DNA of 64,000 nt from Przewalskia tangutica (taxonomy: Eukaryota > Streptophyta > Magnoliopsida > Solanales > Solanaceae): positions 90,787,093-90,851,092 of the forward strand of contig CM056724.1 in the NCBI GenBank assembly GCA_029844215.1, given 5' to 3'. Shown piece by piece: positions 23,156 through 33,701 of the stretch. The stretch's first letter is position 1. Each line of letters begins with the position of its first letter. The notes under the pieces are model-generated. The model saw nothing but the letters and a program-made list of their open reading frames with translations. It made no database searches and was not told where the DNA came from. A program made the position numbers and the translations under genes.

Positions 23156-24034
23156 ACAACCCCGTCATACAATAATTAAGCAAGTTAGCAATTCCTAACT
23201 TCTTATTAGTCTTATTCTTCTACACTCTCATTTTAGTTTACTTAAGGCACTATCATGTCTTTTATAAGAATCCGGGAATTTAACCCCAAGTACCACGTAC
23301 TTCTACTCTTTAAAAACAAATGACTCTTTTTAGTAGAAAGCTTCCAAGACACTATTAACCATAGTATCAAGTCCAAATTCCATTTCAAGGCAAGTCACAA
23401 TACCTTTAGAATTAAAGTAGGCTTCTAAATCAAGTGACTCCTTTTCTTGTTAAAACCTTAGGCAATTGATACCTTAAAATCAATTCGCCTTTCATTAAAT
23501 CAAGTCATTTATCTTTCCATAAAGTCAATATAACCAACTCCCCATAAAGTCGTTATATTCACTTTATACCTTAGTCATGTACAATTTCCTATCCAAGGGA
23601 CTTATACGTTTTTTTAAAACGACACAAGTATTACATACTTTAAAATTCTTCAAGTCCCTTATCTTTAACAAGACTTAAGACATCTTTAATATTCTCAAAG
23701 AAGTGAGTTAAATCTCCTAACTCACCCGACTTGGCATTTCAGAAACAAGTGAAGTATGTCAAAGTCTTCAGACGCTCACCGTACTATATACGTGAAACTA
23801 GTCATGCTCAAAGATAGGAAAAGTTCTACATACCTCGTCGGGTCAAAACACTTGTCAAGTACAAAGTCCCGCCCGTAGTATATCAACCTATAATATTCAC
23901 AAAACGTCTATTAACGTCTTACTTCAATCGTAGAATATAATAAGTGTAAAGTCTCCATTTTCTACGGAAAATCGGACAGCACCTCCTTTGTTTTTACTCA
24001 CTTGCCACCTTTTTCAAGGCCGAAAATACAATAA

Positions 24035-24200
24035 CCAAACAGCCCCAATTGGCTCACAATTAAATAGAAAGTAGTCCAATACAATTGAATAACTACACAG
24101 CCCCAATTGGCTCACAATTTAATAGAAAGTAGTCCAATACAATTGAATAACTACACAGCCAATCGCTCACAATTATATAGAAAGTAGTCCATTACAATGG
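24035..24200. repeat. Short tandem repeat around CCAATTGG in E-family LTR
   Basis: About three copies of a roughly 60-base unit containing CCCCAATTGGCTCACAA, whose core is palindromic. Equivalent arrays lie at 41625-41830 (four copies, with diverged spacers) and 49515-49680. Confidence 0.8.
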
Positions 24201-25754
24201 AATAACCAACCAACACAAACTACATTCCAAATTCGGCCACCTTGATTCAACAAATCCAATTCTTGTCCAATTTCCATTTCAATCCAATTTAGTAGCATAA
24301 CATGATATCAAGTCGCATTTGATTATAATAACCATAATCCTTAAGTCAATGACATGCGACGGTTCTAACAACGATTAAATTGTAATTCAACTTAGTAATG
24401 GATTACCTTACATTTCGGATTTCCAAGGTTATAATCAATCCATAATCTTTAAAACTTCAATATAACAATTTCATGCTTGCAACATACAAAGCTAACAACA
24501 ACAAAATGAATAATCTTGTAATACTTTCAAAGAACACGATTATACCTCAATGATTCTTAATCCAACTCCAATCCGAAGTCGCTCCTTAGTAGTTTATAGC
24601 CCCTCCAAGACTCTTCAAACCGCTTGTTGAGACCCTTAGAACAATACCAACAATTATCCTTCAAAACTCCAAGCAAAACCTAGAAAGACCCTTTAGGTTT
24701 TCATTTGCGACTAACCCGAAACCAATCTTTTTCCAAGATTTTTCTATTGAGAAATGCTTACACTACACCTAAGAACCTTGGTTTAAAGTGGGGAGTGGAA
24801 TGAACAAGAAACAAAAAAATTTCTCTTCTTCCTTGTGGCTAACCCGAGACCCCTCTACTATGAGTTCTTCAATTTGCACAAATTTTTCTAAGTGTAAAAC
24901 TCTCCCTCAACTAGTAGTAATATATAAAGCACCTAGGAGGGTTATGATATAAACACATGGATGGCTTAGATGTAGTCTTACATTAAAAATCAAGACTTAT
25001 TGACCTCTTGACTAGTCAACTTTCTCATGCTACACATGCTTGCAAGACTAAGGTCCAATGACCCTCTTGCCCTTGCATTTTTCGACCAAGGCATCATATA
25101 AGGGGGGGTGACACGTGTCGCCCTCCCAATCGTTACAATAACACAATTTCCGACAAATTCCAAAATTTCCGATAAATTTTACAAGTCTCAAATCTTAACA
25201 CTTGTGGGTTCTTACTTACGTTCTTAAAAACATGTTCTGAAATTACGGGGTGTAACAAAAGGGAACCCTTGAAAACTGCCTAGGGTTCTCTTTTTATAGC
25301 TTCAAAACCGCCCTTAAGGTTTTCCTTTAGGCCTGACCCATAAAATTGTCTAAAACCTGATTTTTCCGCTGCCGGCGCTGCTTCGCTATCGGCGCACGAA
25401 CCTCGCATTGCTACGGTGATTAGGCGCCGCGGCCCTGCACTCTGCTGTCTAGAGGCGCCGCGGCGCTGCAACTTCTGCAGGTCTCTGATCATTGGGCGCC
25501 GGGGCGCTGGCCCTGCTCACTGGAGGCGCCGCGGCGCTGGCCCGTGTCCGTGCCTGGTTCGCCATTTTCTCGTCTTTTAAGCTCTGAAACCTCCACTTTT
25601 GCCCTTTTTTAGCTCTTTTTCCGCCAAATAGCCATTTTAACCAATTTGACTCAAAAGAAAGAAAATATATCCTAAGATGACACGTATTTGTACAAAAAGG
25701 GACAAAAGAATAACTAAAAACGACTCAAAAAGTGTATATAAAATACACCGATCA

Positions 25755-25770
25755 AATACCCCCAAACTTA
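25755..25770 (-). other. B polypurine tract
   Basis: The minus strand reads TAAGTTTGGGGGTATT directly before the LTR start, identical to the tracts at 2431 and 51215. Confidence 0.8.
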
Positions 25771-26956
25771 ACCTTTGCTCGCCCTCGAGCAAAGATCAAA
25801 ATAAAGAAATAAAGACTCAAGGAAAAGAAAAATAAAAGACTCAATGACATTGATCACTTTGCTGCATTGGTGTCACTTAGAAAAACATGAAGATTAGCAG
25901 AATAATATGCAGGAACATTTAGCATGAAATTTTAGCACTCTAAACACATTAAGCTAGATATTTCGCAAACTCATTTTTATCATGCTTAATGGAAGTCAAA
26001 ATACTGAATCATGCATGTTAATTTCAAAAATCCTATGACATTTTTACTTGCTATTCTCCACTAATCATGGATATGCATCTAAGAGATCTTCAGGACTTTT
26101 AAGGGTTGTAATGTAGGCTTAGGCACAGGTAGGTAAAAATAGGCATTTAAACTCATTTTTGTGTACCATAAGCTCATTAGCTTTTCAATGTTTCCCTTTT
26201 CTTTTGATTCTTTCCTTCACTTCAAATCTATCTTTCCCCTCTTTTGTTTTGAGAGCGTGAAGTGTATCATGATAACAAGCACCCCCAAACTTAGGCTTTT
26301 GCCTATTTCTTATAACTTTCTTATTGGGGTGCATCAATCTTGTTTGCTCTTTTTGTCTCTTTTTTAACACATTCTATTCCAACTATTTCACATTCTTACT
26401 TATGGCACAAGTATGGGAATATAGGGTGTCAAAGAAAAAGTTCAATTTTTAGGCTCAATGAGGCTGACTAAGGATATTTTTAATGTCAGTGATAAAAAAG
26501 AGTGGTAAGAATTGACTAACAAAGAAATGCCTGAGTCATCTCCCTAACATGCATATCCTAACTATTTCGCCTCAAATAACAAGCAATCATAACACATAAG
26601 TTTTAATCATTTATCATGCACAATTCAAGCAAGAAACTCCAATTAGACAGATTTTGTGAGTTTTTGGCATATCTAACCTAAGTGTTTAGATAGTTGCTCT
26701 AATTCTATTACATTATTCCACCTTACTTCACTAGGTGTTTCTAGTAACTACAGCATGCATGATCTTTGACAGACAATTATGACTCAAAAAGAAAAAAATT
26801 TATGACTCAAAAATACACAAAAACAATAAAAAAGACTCAAACATACTATAACAATAAGACACAAATAAGACACCCCCCAAACTTAAATCACACATTGTCC
26901 CCAATGTGTGCAAGACTCAAAGACAATAAAAGAAAAGGACACTTACAGACTTGGTT
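25771..26956 (-). other. B 3' untranslated region
   Basis: Noncoding, closely matching 2447-3570 of N1 and the second copy at 51231-52417. It contains the middle G-tract near 26279-26292, the third G-tract near 26873-26885 and the hairpin at 26889-26910. Small open frames here are not conserved as proteins. Confidence 0.65.
26889..26910. other. Conserved hairpin
   Basis: CACACATTG / CAATGTGTG with loop TCCC, the same as the hairpin at 3549. Confidence 0.75.
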
Positions 26957-27035
26957 TTAAAATGGTGGCGGTGGCGGAGGATAATGCATCGACCATTGGT
27001 TGAACAGGGAACTCATCTCGTCAAATTCTTTGCAT
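26957..27035 (-). pseudogene. ORF2 C-terminal stub in B
   Basis: The minus strand encodes a FDEMSSLFNQWSMHYPP-like end, a proline run and then stop TAA at 26957-26959. It parallels the C-terminus of ORF2 in element A (ELSALFHQWSTHYPPPP...). The rest of ORF2 is missing: next to it is the sequence that in A lies upstream of ORF2 (compare 27050-27180 with 33050-33180). B has therefore lost nearly the whole of ORF2 by an internal deletion. Confidence 0.7.
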
Positions 27036-27462
27036 TGTTGTTGCCAAATTGTTTGGGTTTGATTTATGGAAGATTTGTGGGTGAGGTTTGAATTTTCGTG
27101 GGTTTTGTGGAGAAGAAAGGTTAGGTTTTGGTTTGAAATTGGGGAAAATCGGGTTTTTGGGCGTCTTTTAATTTCTGAATTTTCGCCGCGCCATGTCTCA
27201 GATTCAGCCGCGCGCCTAACTTATCGCACTTCCGGGAATTTCGCGCCACGGCTCATACGGAAGCGCTACTACGCTATTTTGCGCCGCGTTCGCTTCTGGC
27301 GCCGCGACGCTTACCCGTTTTTCTGGAAATCCTGGCTATTCTTCAGTTTTCGCCTTCCAATTTTATTGTTGGCTTGCACCTGTTAACACAACACAAACAC
27401 TACCTCCGTGAGACTGTTCTTAGTAAAACTAACTACATTAAAATAAATAATTTAAAATACTT
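27036..27462 (-). other. Noncoding GC-rich spacer of B
   Basis: Corresponds to the spacer between gag-protease and ORF2 in A. It includes a GC-rich block at 27180-27310 that differs strongly from its copy at 52650-52790, although the flanks of the two are nearly the same. Confidence 0.5.
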
Positions 27463-27511
27463 TGGGTTGCCTCCCAAGTAGCGCTGTCTTTAACGTCTTT
27501 TAGCCGGACGC
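27463..27511 (-). other. Conserved block downstream of gag-protease
   Basis: GGTTGCCTCCCAAG...AGCCGGACGCAAG, the same element as at 3931, 52927 and 58917. Confidence 0.6.
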
Positions 27512-27626
27512 AAGTTCCTTAACTCAAGAAGTGTGGGGTGGATTAACCCCACAACCAATCAATTTTCTCCACATTTTTCATTTTATTCTTCTTCTTCTCT
27601 TCTTAAAATTATCTTCAAGGGAAGGT

Positions 27627-28954
27627 TCAGAACACATACCGCTTGGCGAGATTCGCATCGCTGCACTGCGTTGGTGGGCTTATCTCCCTTGGTTTGGCTT
27701 GCACTGGCTCACATGGGGTTTTGATGGTGCTGATTGCAAAGCACCTGCTCATGATTGGTGGCTCAATAATGTGTTTAAATACTTTAAACACCATTTCTTC
27801 CTTCTCCACACTCAATATCAGCTCTCCTTTTTCTACATCGATCAGGGCTCTCCCTGTCGCCAGGAATGGTCTCCCCAATATGATGGGGATCTCTGCATCT
27901 TCTTCCATTTCGAGAATGAGGAAGTCCGCAGGAAAAAAGAATTTTCCTACTTTCACAAGCACGTCCTCAATCTTCCCCCTTGGGTGAACCACTGTTCTAT
28001 CGGCTAGTTGCAGGCTCACCGTGGTTGGTTTGGCTTCACCTAATTCCAACCGTTTAAACACCGATAAAGGCATCAAATTTATACTTGCCCCTAAATCACA
28101 AAGAGCCCTGTTGCATGTCACCATGCCAACTGTGCAAGGTAATGTAAAGCTCCCTGGGTCTTTTAGTTTAGGGGGCAACTTCTTCTGCAGGATGGCACTG
28201 CATTCCTCAGTCAGCACCACCATCTCATACTCTGCTAGTTTCTTCTTCTTCTTCCCCAAAATCTCCTTCATGAATTTAAAATAAGAAGGCATTTGCCCCA
28301 ACGCCTCTATAAAGGGTATGTTGATATGTAGCTTCCTGAACGTCTCCAAGAATTTGGAGAATTGTTTATCAACTGTCTTCCTCTGCAATCTCTGTGGGAA
28401 CGGGATCTTCTTAGTATACTCATTCTCGGGAGTTTTCTCTACTACTGGACGAGCTTTAACCACCTTCTCTTTCTCTATTTCTGCCCTTTGTTCAACTACC
28501 GGCTGAGGTGACTGCTGCTCCAACTGTTTACCACTTCTCAACTGTACTGCCTGACATTGTTCTCTCAGATTCATCTCTGTGTTGCTTGGCAGTGTACCCT
28601 GTGGCCTGCTGTTCAATTGCTTTGCTAGTTGACCCACTTGTGTTTCCAAGTTCCTGAACGAGGATCTAGTTTCTGTCACGAACTGGGTCTGGGCGTTGGT
28701 GAGTGCCAACAAAGCTGCTCTCAGCTCGTCTGGATTTTCTGGCTGAATAGGTGCATTGAATTGTTGAGAAGGTGGGGCCTGAGTAAATGGCTGCTGATTC
28801 TGGTGTTGCTGATGTTGGTACTGACCTCTATATTGATTCTGTTGCCCCTGGTCTCCTCTCCATGAAAAATTTGGGTGATTCCTCCACCCTGGATTGTATG
28901 TGTTGGAGTATGGGTTGTTCTGGGGCCTATGATAGTTACCCACGGCTTGGCACT
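27627..28954 (-). pseudogene. gag: B gag C-terminal part plus aspartic protease (left copy)
   Basis: One open stretch of about 440 codons. The part 28954-28700 encodes an Asn/Gln-rich linker (NNPYSNTYNPGWRNHPNFSW). A coiled-coil-like TETRSSFRNLETQVGQLAKQ follows, then an acidic/basic linker. The aspartic protease comes last: ALCDLGASINLMPL with the active-site Asp at about residue 294 counted from the chimeric ATG in the LTR at 28976, and flap/second-lobe motif IPIILGRPFLATGRALID at about 363-380. Expected role: Gag maturation. The Gag core is displaced to 63294-64000 by insertion of A. The C-terminus is frameshifted relative to the copy at 53042. No RT follows. Confidence 0.88.
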
Positions 28955-30356
28955 TGATGCGCGGTAAGATGCACACACTTTAAACGCAAGTGCACGTTAT
29001 CGTATCAAGTAGTATAGTCTTAGATAAGACCGAATATCGTCCTCTAGGATTAGGGTTCAAGTACCAACTATCTATTTTCTAGTATCTATTTGGTGAATTA
29101 ATAGTTGATTGTTTGGTTTATGACTAAGAATTAGGAAAGCTAATTAAATATAAAGAATTACTTCAGATGTGATGAGAATAGGGCTTCTATGTATCCTCAC
29201 TATCCGCTTATGCTACTTACTAATGCATTACTTATGGTATTCTTCTTTTGGAGAAAGCAGTTTATTTAAATCGCTTTATACTCCCGTTAGGGTTATATAA
29301 ACACTCAACCCCAGTATCGTTCCTTACCTACCTTTCGGTGATAAGGGTAACTTTATAGGAGGATTAAGAACAAAAACCTAGTTGACCGTCACGCACAATG
29401 TGCAAAATTAGGGTTGTTAAGCCTCTCATCAACGCTACAAAACTAATTGAGGTATTTTCATCCCCAATTCAAGCCTGTCTACCCAACTTACAGCATATTC
29501 ACAATCCCCCCTTTTCAGAATCTGATTAGAAATCATATAGTGATAACTAGTTGTCAATTAATTACCAAGAATTCAACTCAATTATTGGATAGATCTCTCA
29601 ATAAGAAAAACAACCATAAGCATGCATTAATTTATAGCATAAGTTTCAAGAAATTCAACATAGAAAGCCCTATAAGAGAATTAGTTCCTAGCCATTGACA
29701 TGACAAGAACTAATTCCATGTTCATCATACAAAACTGAAATTAAAGTAAAGAAAAGGAAAAGAAAGTACTAAGTTAATGGTATCCAATCTCCAAGCCAAA
29801 ATCTTGAGTTGTGCAAGAAGGGGAACCCTCAAAAACTGCCTAGGGTTCTCCTTATATAGGTTTAAAAACGCCTCCTTCTTTTCCCTGCAGGCCTGGCCCA
29901 AAAATCCGTCAAAAGACCTAATTTTTCCGCGTCGGCGCCGCGGCGCCGGAAGTATGCGATCCGTCGGGTGTTTTGGCGCCGCGGACCTGCATCTCACGAT
30001 GGCGCCCGGCCAGTATCTTCTGTAGCTCTCCGGATGTTTAGCGCCGCAGCTCTACATCCGGCATGCGAGGCGCCGCGACGAAGTCTTCGCCTTCGAATAG
30101 TGGCGCGCGCCCTCGCTTTGGCTGCAGGAGGCGCCGCGGCGCTGGTCTGGAATTTAGCCTCGGTCGCCACTTTCACTGCTTTCGGCACAGACATCTCCTC
30201 TTTGGCCCTCTTATTGCTCCTTTTCCGCCATTTGGCCATTTTAACCACTTTGACTCAAAAGAAAGAAAAACTATCCTAACACGACACTTATATGTGCAAA
30301 ATGGGACAAAAGACTAACTAAAACTGACTCAAAAGGTGTATATAAAATACAGATCA
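28955..30356 (-). repeat. A1 3' LTR
   Basis: TGATGCGCGG...ACAGATCA, 1402 bases. The GC block 29930-30150 shares a long exact stretch (29935-29995) with the 5' LTR at 61678-63073, while the LTR at 54419-55771 differs there. TATA-like motif on the minus strand (TATATAA) at 29852-29858. Confidence 0.9.
29852..29858 (-). promoter_or_regulatory. Candidate TATA box in A-family LTR
   Basis: The minus strand reads CTATATAAGG here. It is conserved at 55302-55308 and 62569-62575. The last lies in the 5' LTR of A2 and would be the working promoter. Confidence 0.45.
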
Positions 30357-31561
30357 AATACCCAAACTTAACCTTTGCTCGCCCTCGAGCAAAGATAGAA
30401 AGAAATAAAATAAAAGACTCAAAGAACGAAAAATAAAAGACTCCCTGTCATTAATCACTTTTGTTGCATAAATGTTGACTAGAAAAATATGAAGGTTAGC
30501 AGAATAATATGCAGGAACATATAGCATGGAATTTTCAGCACACTAAACACATGAAGCTAGATATTTCGCAAACTCATATTCATCATGCTTAATGGAAGTC
30601 AATATACTAAATCATGCATATAAATTCAAGAATTCTTATGGCATGCTTACTTGCTATTCTCCACTAATTCTGGATATGCATAAAAGAGATCTTCAGGACT
30701 TTAAGGGTTGTAATGTAGGCTTAGGTAGGGGTTGGTAAAGATAGGCATTTAGGCTCATTTTTCTGTACCATAAGCTCTTTTGGCTTTTCAATTTTTCCCT
30801 TTTTCTTTTGATTCTTTCCTTCACTTCAATTCTATCCTTCCCCTCTTTTGTTTTGGGAGAGTGAAGTGTATTATACTAATAGGCACCCCCAAACTTAGGC
30901 TTTTGCCTCTTTCTTATTACTTTTCCATTGGGGTGCATCAAACTTGTTCACTCTTTTTGTTTCTTCTTTTTAACACAATGTACTCCACTATTTCATATTT
31001 TCACTTATGGTACAATTTGTGGGAATATAGGGTGTCAAAGAAGAAGTTTCAAATTTAGGCTCAATGGGGCTGACTAGGGATATTTTTAAAGTCCGGGATA
31101 GAAAAGAGTGGTAAGAATTGGCTATCAAAGAAGTGTCTGAGTCATTTCCCTAACATGCATATCCTAACTATTTCGCCTCAAATAGCAAGCAATCATAACA
31201 CATAAGCATTTATCATTTAGTATGCGTAATTCGAGCAAGAAACTCCAAATAGACAGATTCTATGAGTTTTTGGCATATCTAACCTAAGTGTTTAGATAGT
31301 TGTTTCAATTCCTTTACATTATTCCACCGTACTTCACTAGGTGTTTCTACCAACTATAGCATACATGATCTTTGACAGGCAATTATGACTCAAAAAAGAA
31401 AAAAATTTGGTGACTCAAAATAAACATAAAACAAATAAAAAGACTTAAATAAAACATAACATGACACACAAATAAAACACCCCCAAACTTAAATCACACA
31501 TTGTCCCCAATGTGTGCAAGACTCAAAGAAAATAAAAGAAAAAGACACTTACAGACTTTGG
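30357..31561 (-). other. A1 polypurine tract and 3' untranslated region
   Basis: Begins with a shortened polypurine tract (the minus strand reads TAAGTTTGGGTATT). Noncoding sequence follows, with the second G-tract near 30883-30897, the third near 31478-31490 and the hairpin at 31495-31516. It matches 55772-56980 almost base for base. Confidence 0.65.
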
Positions 31562-32685
31562 CTAAAATGGTGGTGGTGGTGGTGGATAATGCGTCGACCA
31601 TTGGTGGAACAAGGCACTCAGCTCGTCGATTTGTTGCCTTGTTTCTTGCTGTCCTTGTACTACTGTTTGCAAGGTCTGCATCATCTCCCTCTGATGTTGG
31701 TACAATTGCCCCATTGTGGGCTCTGAGGGTTCTGCTCTTGTGGTTGGCGGTGGCCGGGCTCGCCATATTGAGCCCCTATTTCGTGCTCATCTTCATCCAT
31801 GGCGGCCTCTGCTGCCGCTGCCGCAGTGGTTGTACTCTTCGCCCGTCACTTTGGGGCTAGGGTCTGGGAAAGAGTGCACTATCCCATAGGACACCGGCAG
31901 TTGGTTTCTTTCATGAGTATCTGTGGGTAGTTGTGGGACCGCACTCATGTGGCATAGGCTGGTAATAAGCGAGCCGTGTCCCAATCCACCTGTTGTCACC
32001 AACCTGCTTATTTCTTCGATGCTCTGCACTATCTCTTTTCCCACATCAATTGTTATCCCCCTCATAATTCCATAAATCAACTTAATCCTGTCTTCTGGCA
32101 CTCTGGTGAAGTGCGTAGATGGAATCATGCGGGCACTAACGAAATACAGCCAAGCCTTGGTCGCTTTGTCAATTGGCACCTACTCGCTCTAGATCCATTT
32201 CTTCCAATCTCAGCGGCTCGTGGTAGCCGGTGTTTGCAACGGTATCCCAGTTGATGTTGTCGGTGCTCCTAGACCATGTTCTAAAATGGCTCCGATCACC
32301 AATTCCTCCTTCAACCTCCACTGTTTTTAGAGTCGCATTTATTGCTTCCGCCGTCACAGGCATATAATTTCCCCTTACAAAGCACCCCTTCTTCACATCT
32401 CGGAAAGTTTGCATAAAATTCCCGCACCATTGTTGTATTCACTGGTGTTATCTTCTCCGGATTGACAAATCTCTTCCACCCCCTTAGCTCTATCATAGCC
32501 CGGATGGGCTCATAAATGTCTTCCTCCCCATATGATCCCATTTGGTAATCCATTCCCCTTTCTGGAATTACGGGCCTGGTATCAAGCCTTTTGTATCTTT
32601 GGAAGGCCTGGTAACTCACAAATCTATTTTCATCGTATTGTGGGGTTGGGGTGGATGTGGATCCTCTTCTCTTTCTGGTGGCCAT
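31562..32685 (-). pseudogene. A1 ORF2: putative plant transposon protein domain, frameshifted
   Basis: Starts at the ATG at 32685 (MATRKRRGSTSTPTPQYDENRFVS in the first 24 codons) and ends at TAG 31562-31564 after a proline run. Motifs in order: NRFVSYQAFQRYKRLDTRPVIPERG, then IRAMIELRGWKRFVNP, then TTMVREFYANF, then a GNYMPVTAEAINATL segment, WLYFVSARMIPSTHFTRVP, IKLIYGIMRGITIDVGK, and a Gln-rich coiled-coil-like MGQLYQHQREMMQTLQTVVQ. This order resembles the putative plant transposon protein (Transposase_32-like) domain found in Athila-type elements; biochemical function is unknown. Frameshifts near 32410, 32175 and 31800 relative to the copy at 56981. Confidence 0.72.
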
Positions 32686-33273
32686 TTTTAAACAAAATCT
32701 GCAGCTTCTAATTTTTTTGTGGCACAATGTCTCCTACCCACTCAACAACTAGCAGCGACAACACCCCCAAACTTCAACAATGCCCACACCCTCTTTTTCT
32801 ACTCTTTTCTCCAACTTCACAATCAACTTTTCAATACCTAAACTACTCCAACTACAATACTCCTCCAAACTACTACCTCCTATAACTTCAGTAAAAGGAT
32901 TCAAGAACACCAAAATAAAGGGATTACCTTTTATGAGAAGATTCAAGCTTTTCTTGTTTCAATTATTGGGTTGAGGCTGTGGAATGGAGCTTCGTTGTTC
33001 GTGATAGTTGGGAGGTTTTAGGAATTTAAGAGTTTAGGTTGTGGTTGGGTTGGATTTGTGGAGGTTTTGTGGGCAAATTTCTGGAATTTCGTGGGTTTTT
33101 GGAGAGGGAAGGTTAGGTTTTGGAAGTTGGAATTGGGAAAAATCTGATTTTTGGGTGTTTTAAGTTTCTGGATTCGCCGCGCCATGCGTTCGCTTTAGCC
33201 GTGGGCGCCCAAACATCTGCGCTCCTTCGGGACTTTCTGCGCCGCGGCGCCTAAATTTCTGCAAACTTTCTGC
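32686..33273 (-). other. Spacer upstream of ORF2 in A1
   Basis: Noncoding. The part up to about 33180 is nearly the same as 58100-58580. Beyond it lies a GC-rich block in which A1 and A2 diverge and the homology ends. Confidence 0.5.
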
Positions 33274-33327
33274 CTAAAAAGCATGGCGAACCAACTCCAA
33301 AGAAAGAAATATGAATATTTAACACTT

Positions 33328-33700
33328 ACAATTTCATCGATGATAGATTGTACATCCGAAGGATATTCCCCATCTTTCAACATTTGTGCTCTTTTCCAAA
33401 GCTCGGATCTGTCAATCTCATCCTCCGTGACGCCAGTTTCAGAGCACTATTAAGGTTCATTGATGGAATACCAACAATACATTAATTAACTTCCAAAAAA
33501 TAAAGCACTACATCGAGAAGAATGACTTTAACTTACCAAATCTTGCATCACCCTTTTATATCCTCTTCTACTTAAACGATGATTCAAATTGTTCTTCACC
33601 ATCCTTGCTTTTGCCGCTTCACTTTTTGCCTGTAAAGAAATAGACTTGTAAAACATAGACTTATCTAAATCATGGAAAATCATCAAACTGCATGCTGTCA
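33328..33700 (-). pseudogene. CACTA/En-Spm-like transposase-related fragment with intron signals
   Basis: Two exon-like stretches on the minus strand. The first, ending near 33536, encodes LQAKSEAAKARMVKNNLNHR and is followed by a GT splice-donor-like GGTAAG. The second, about 33450-33328, encodes ETGVTEDEIDRSELWKRAQM then LKDGEYPSDVQSIIDEI and ends at another GTAAG donor-like site. This fits the C-terminal En/Spm (Ptta-type) plant transposase domain, in which a basic stretch precedes an acidic ELWKRA-like segment. Only a fragment is present. The Ogre LTR at 33702 cuts it at one end and the joint with A1 lies at the other. It could also be a domesticated or host-captured relative. Confidence 0.6.
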
Positions 33701-33701
33701 A

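Larger units (their letters stand above)
22319..25257 (-). mobile_element. E1: solo LTR of a Tekay/Del-type chromovirus, TSD AAAGG
   Basis: 2939 bases from TGTCACGACC to GGGGTGTAACA on the plus strand, flanked on both sides by AAAGG (22314-22318 and 25258-25262). It belongs to the same family as the LTRs of E2 and is most similar to the one at 47803-50729. No internal region or second LTR adjoins it, so it is a solo LTR, presumably left by LTR-LTR recombination. Orientation is inferred from E2. Confidence 0.9.
21448..25754 (-). repeat. B 3' LTR, interrupted by solo LTR E1
   Basis: The LTR sequence runs 21448-22318 and 25258-25754, about 1.37 kb without the insert, in line with the other LTRs of the family (1.35-1.58 kb). 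It ends TACACCGATCA at 25754. A minus-strand TATA-like motif (TATAAAAA) lies at 25291-25298. A GC-rich block of GGCGCCGCGGC units spans 25370-25545. Confidence 0.85.
28955..33273 (-). mobile_element. A1: left part of Athila-like element A, truncated
   Basis: Inserted in B gag; TSD GCACT at 28950-28954. It contains the 3' LTR (28955-30356), polypurine tract, 3' untranslated region and ORF2 (31562-32685). At about 33273, just 5' of ORF2 in element sense, it stops and continues into unrelated sequence (a transposase-like fragment). The full counterpart is A2 (54419-63073), which runs on through gag-protease to the 5' LTR. The break point lies in a GC-rich block and is placed by comparison with 58570-58670. 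Confidence 0.8.

Noticed and set aside
26161..26367. 68-codon open frame conserved at 51621-51827, as a small gene
   Set aside because: It lies in the 3' untranslated region. Conservation is explained by the recent duplication, and the diverged copies at 30780 and 56280 do not keep the frame.
27531..28506. Plus-strand open frames of 60-158 codons over the B gag-protease region (also 52995-53972 and 59154-59963)
   Set aside because: They mirror the minus-strand gag-protease reading frame; the minus-strand frame has recognisable domains and the plus-strand frames have none.
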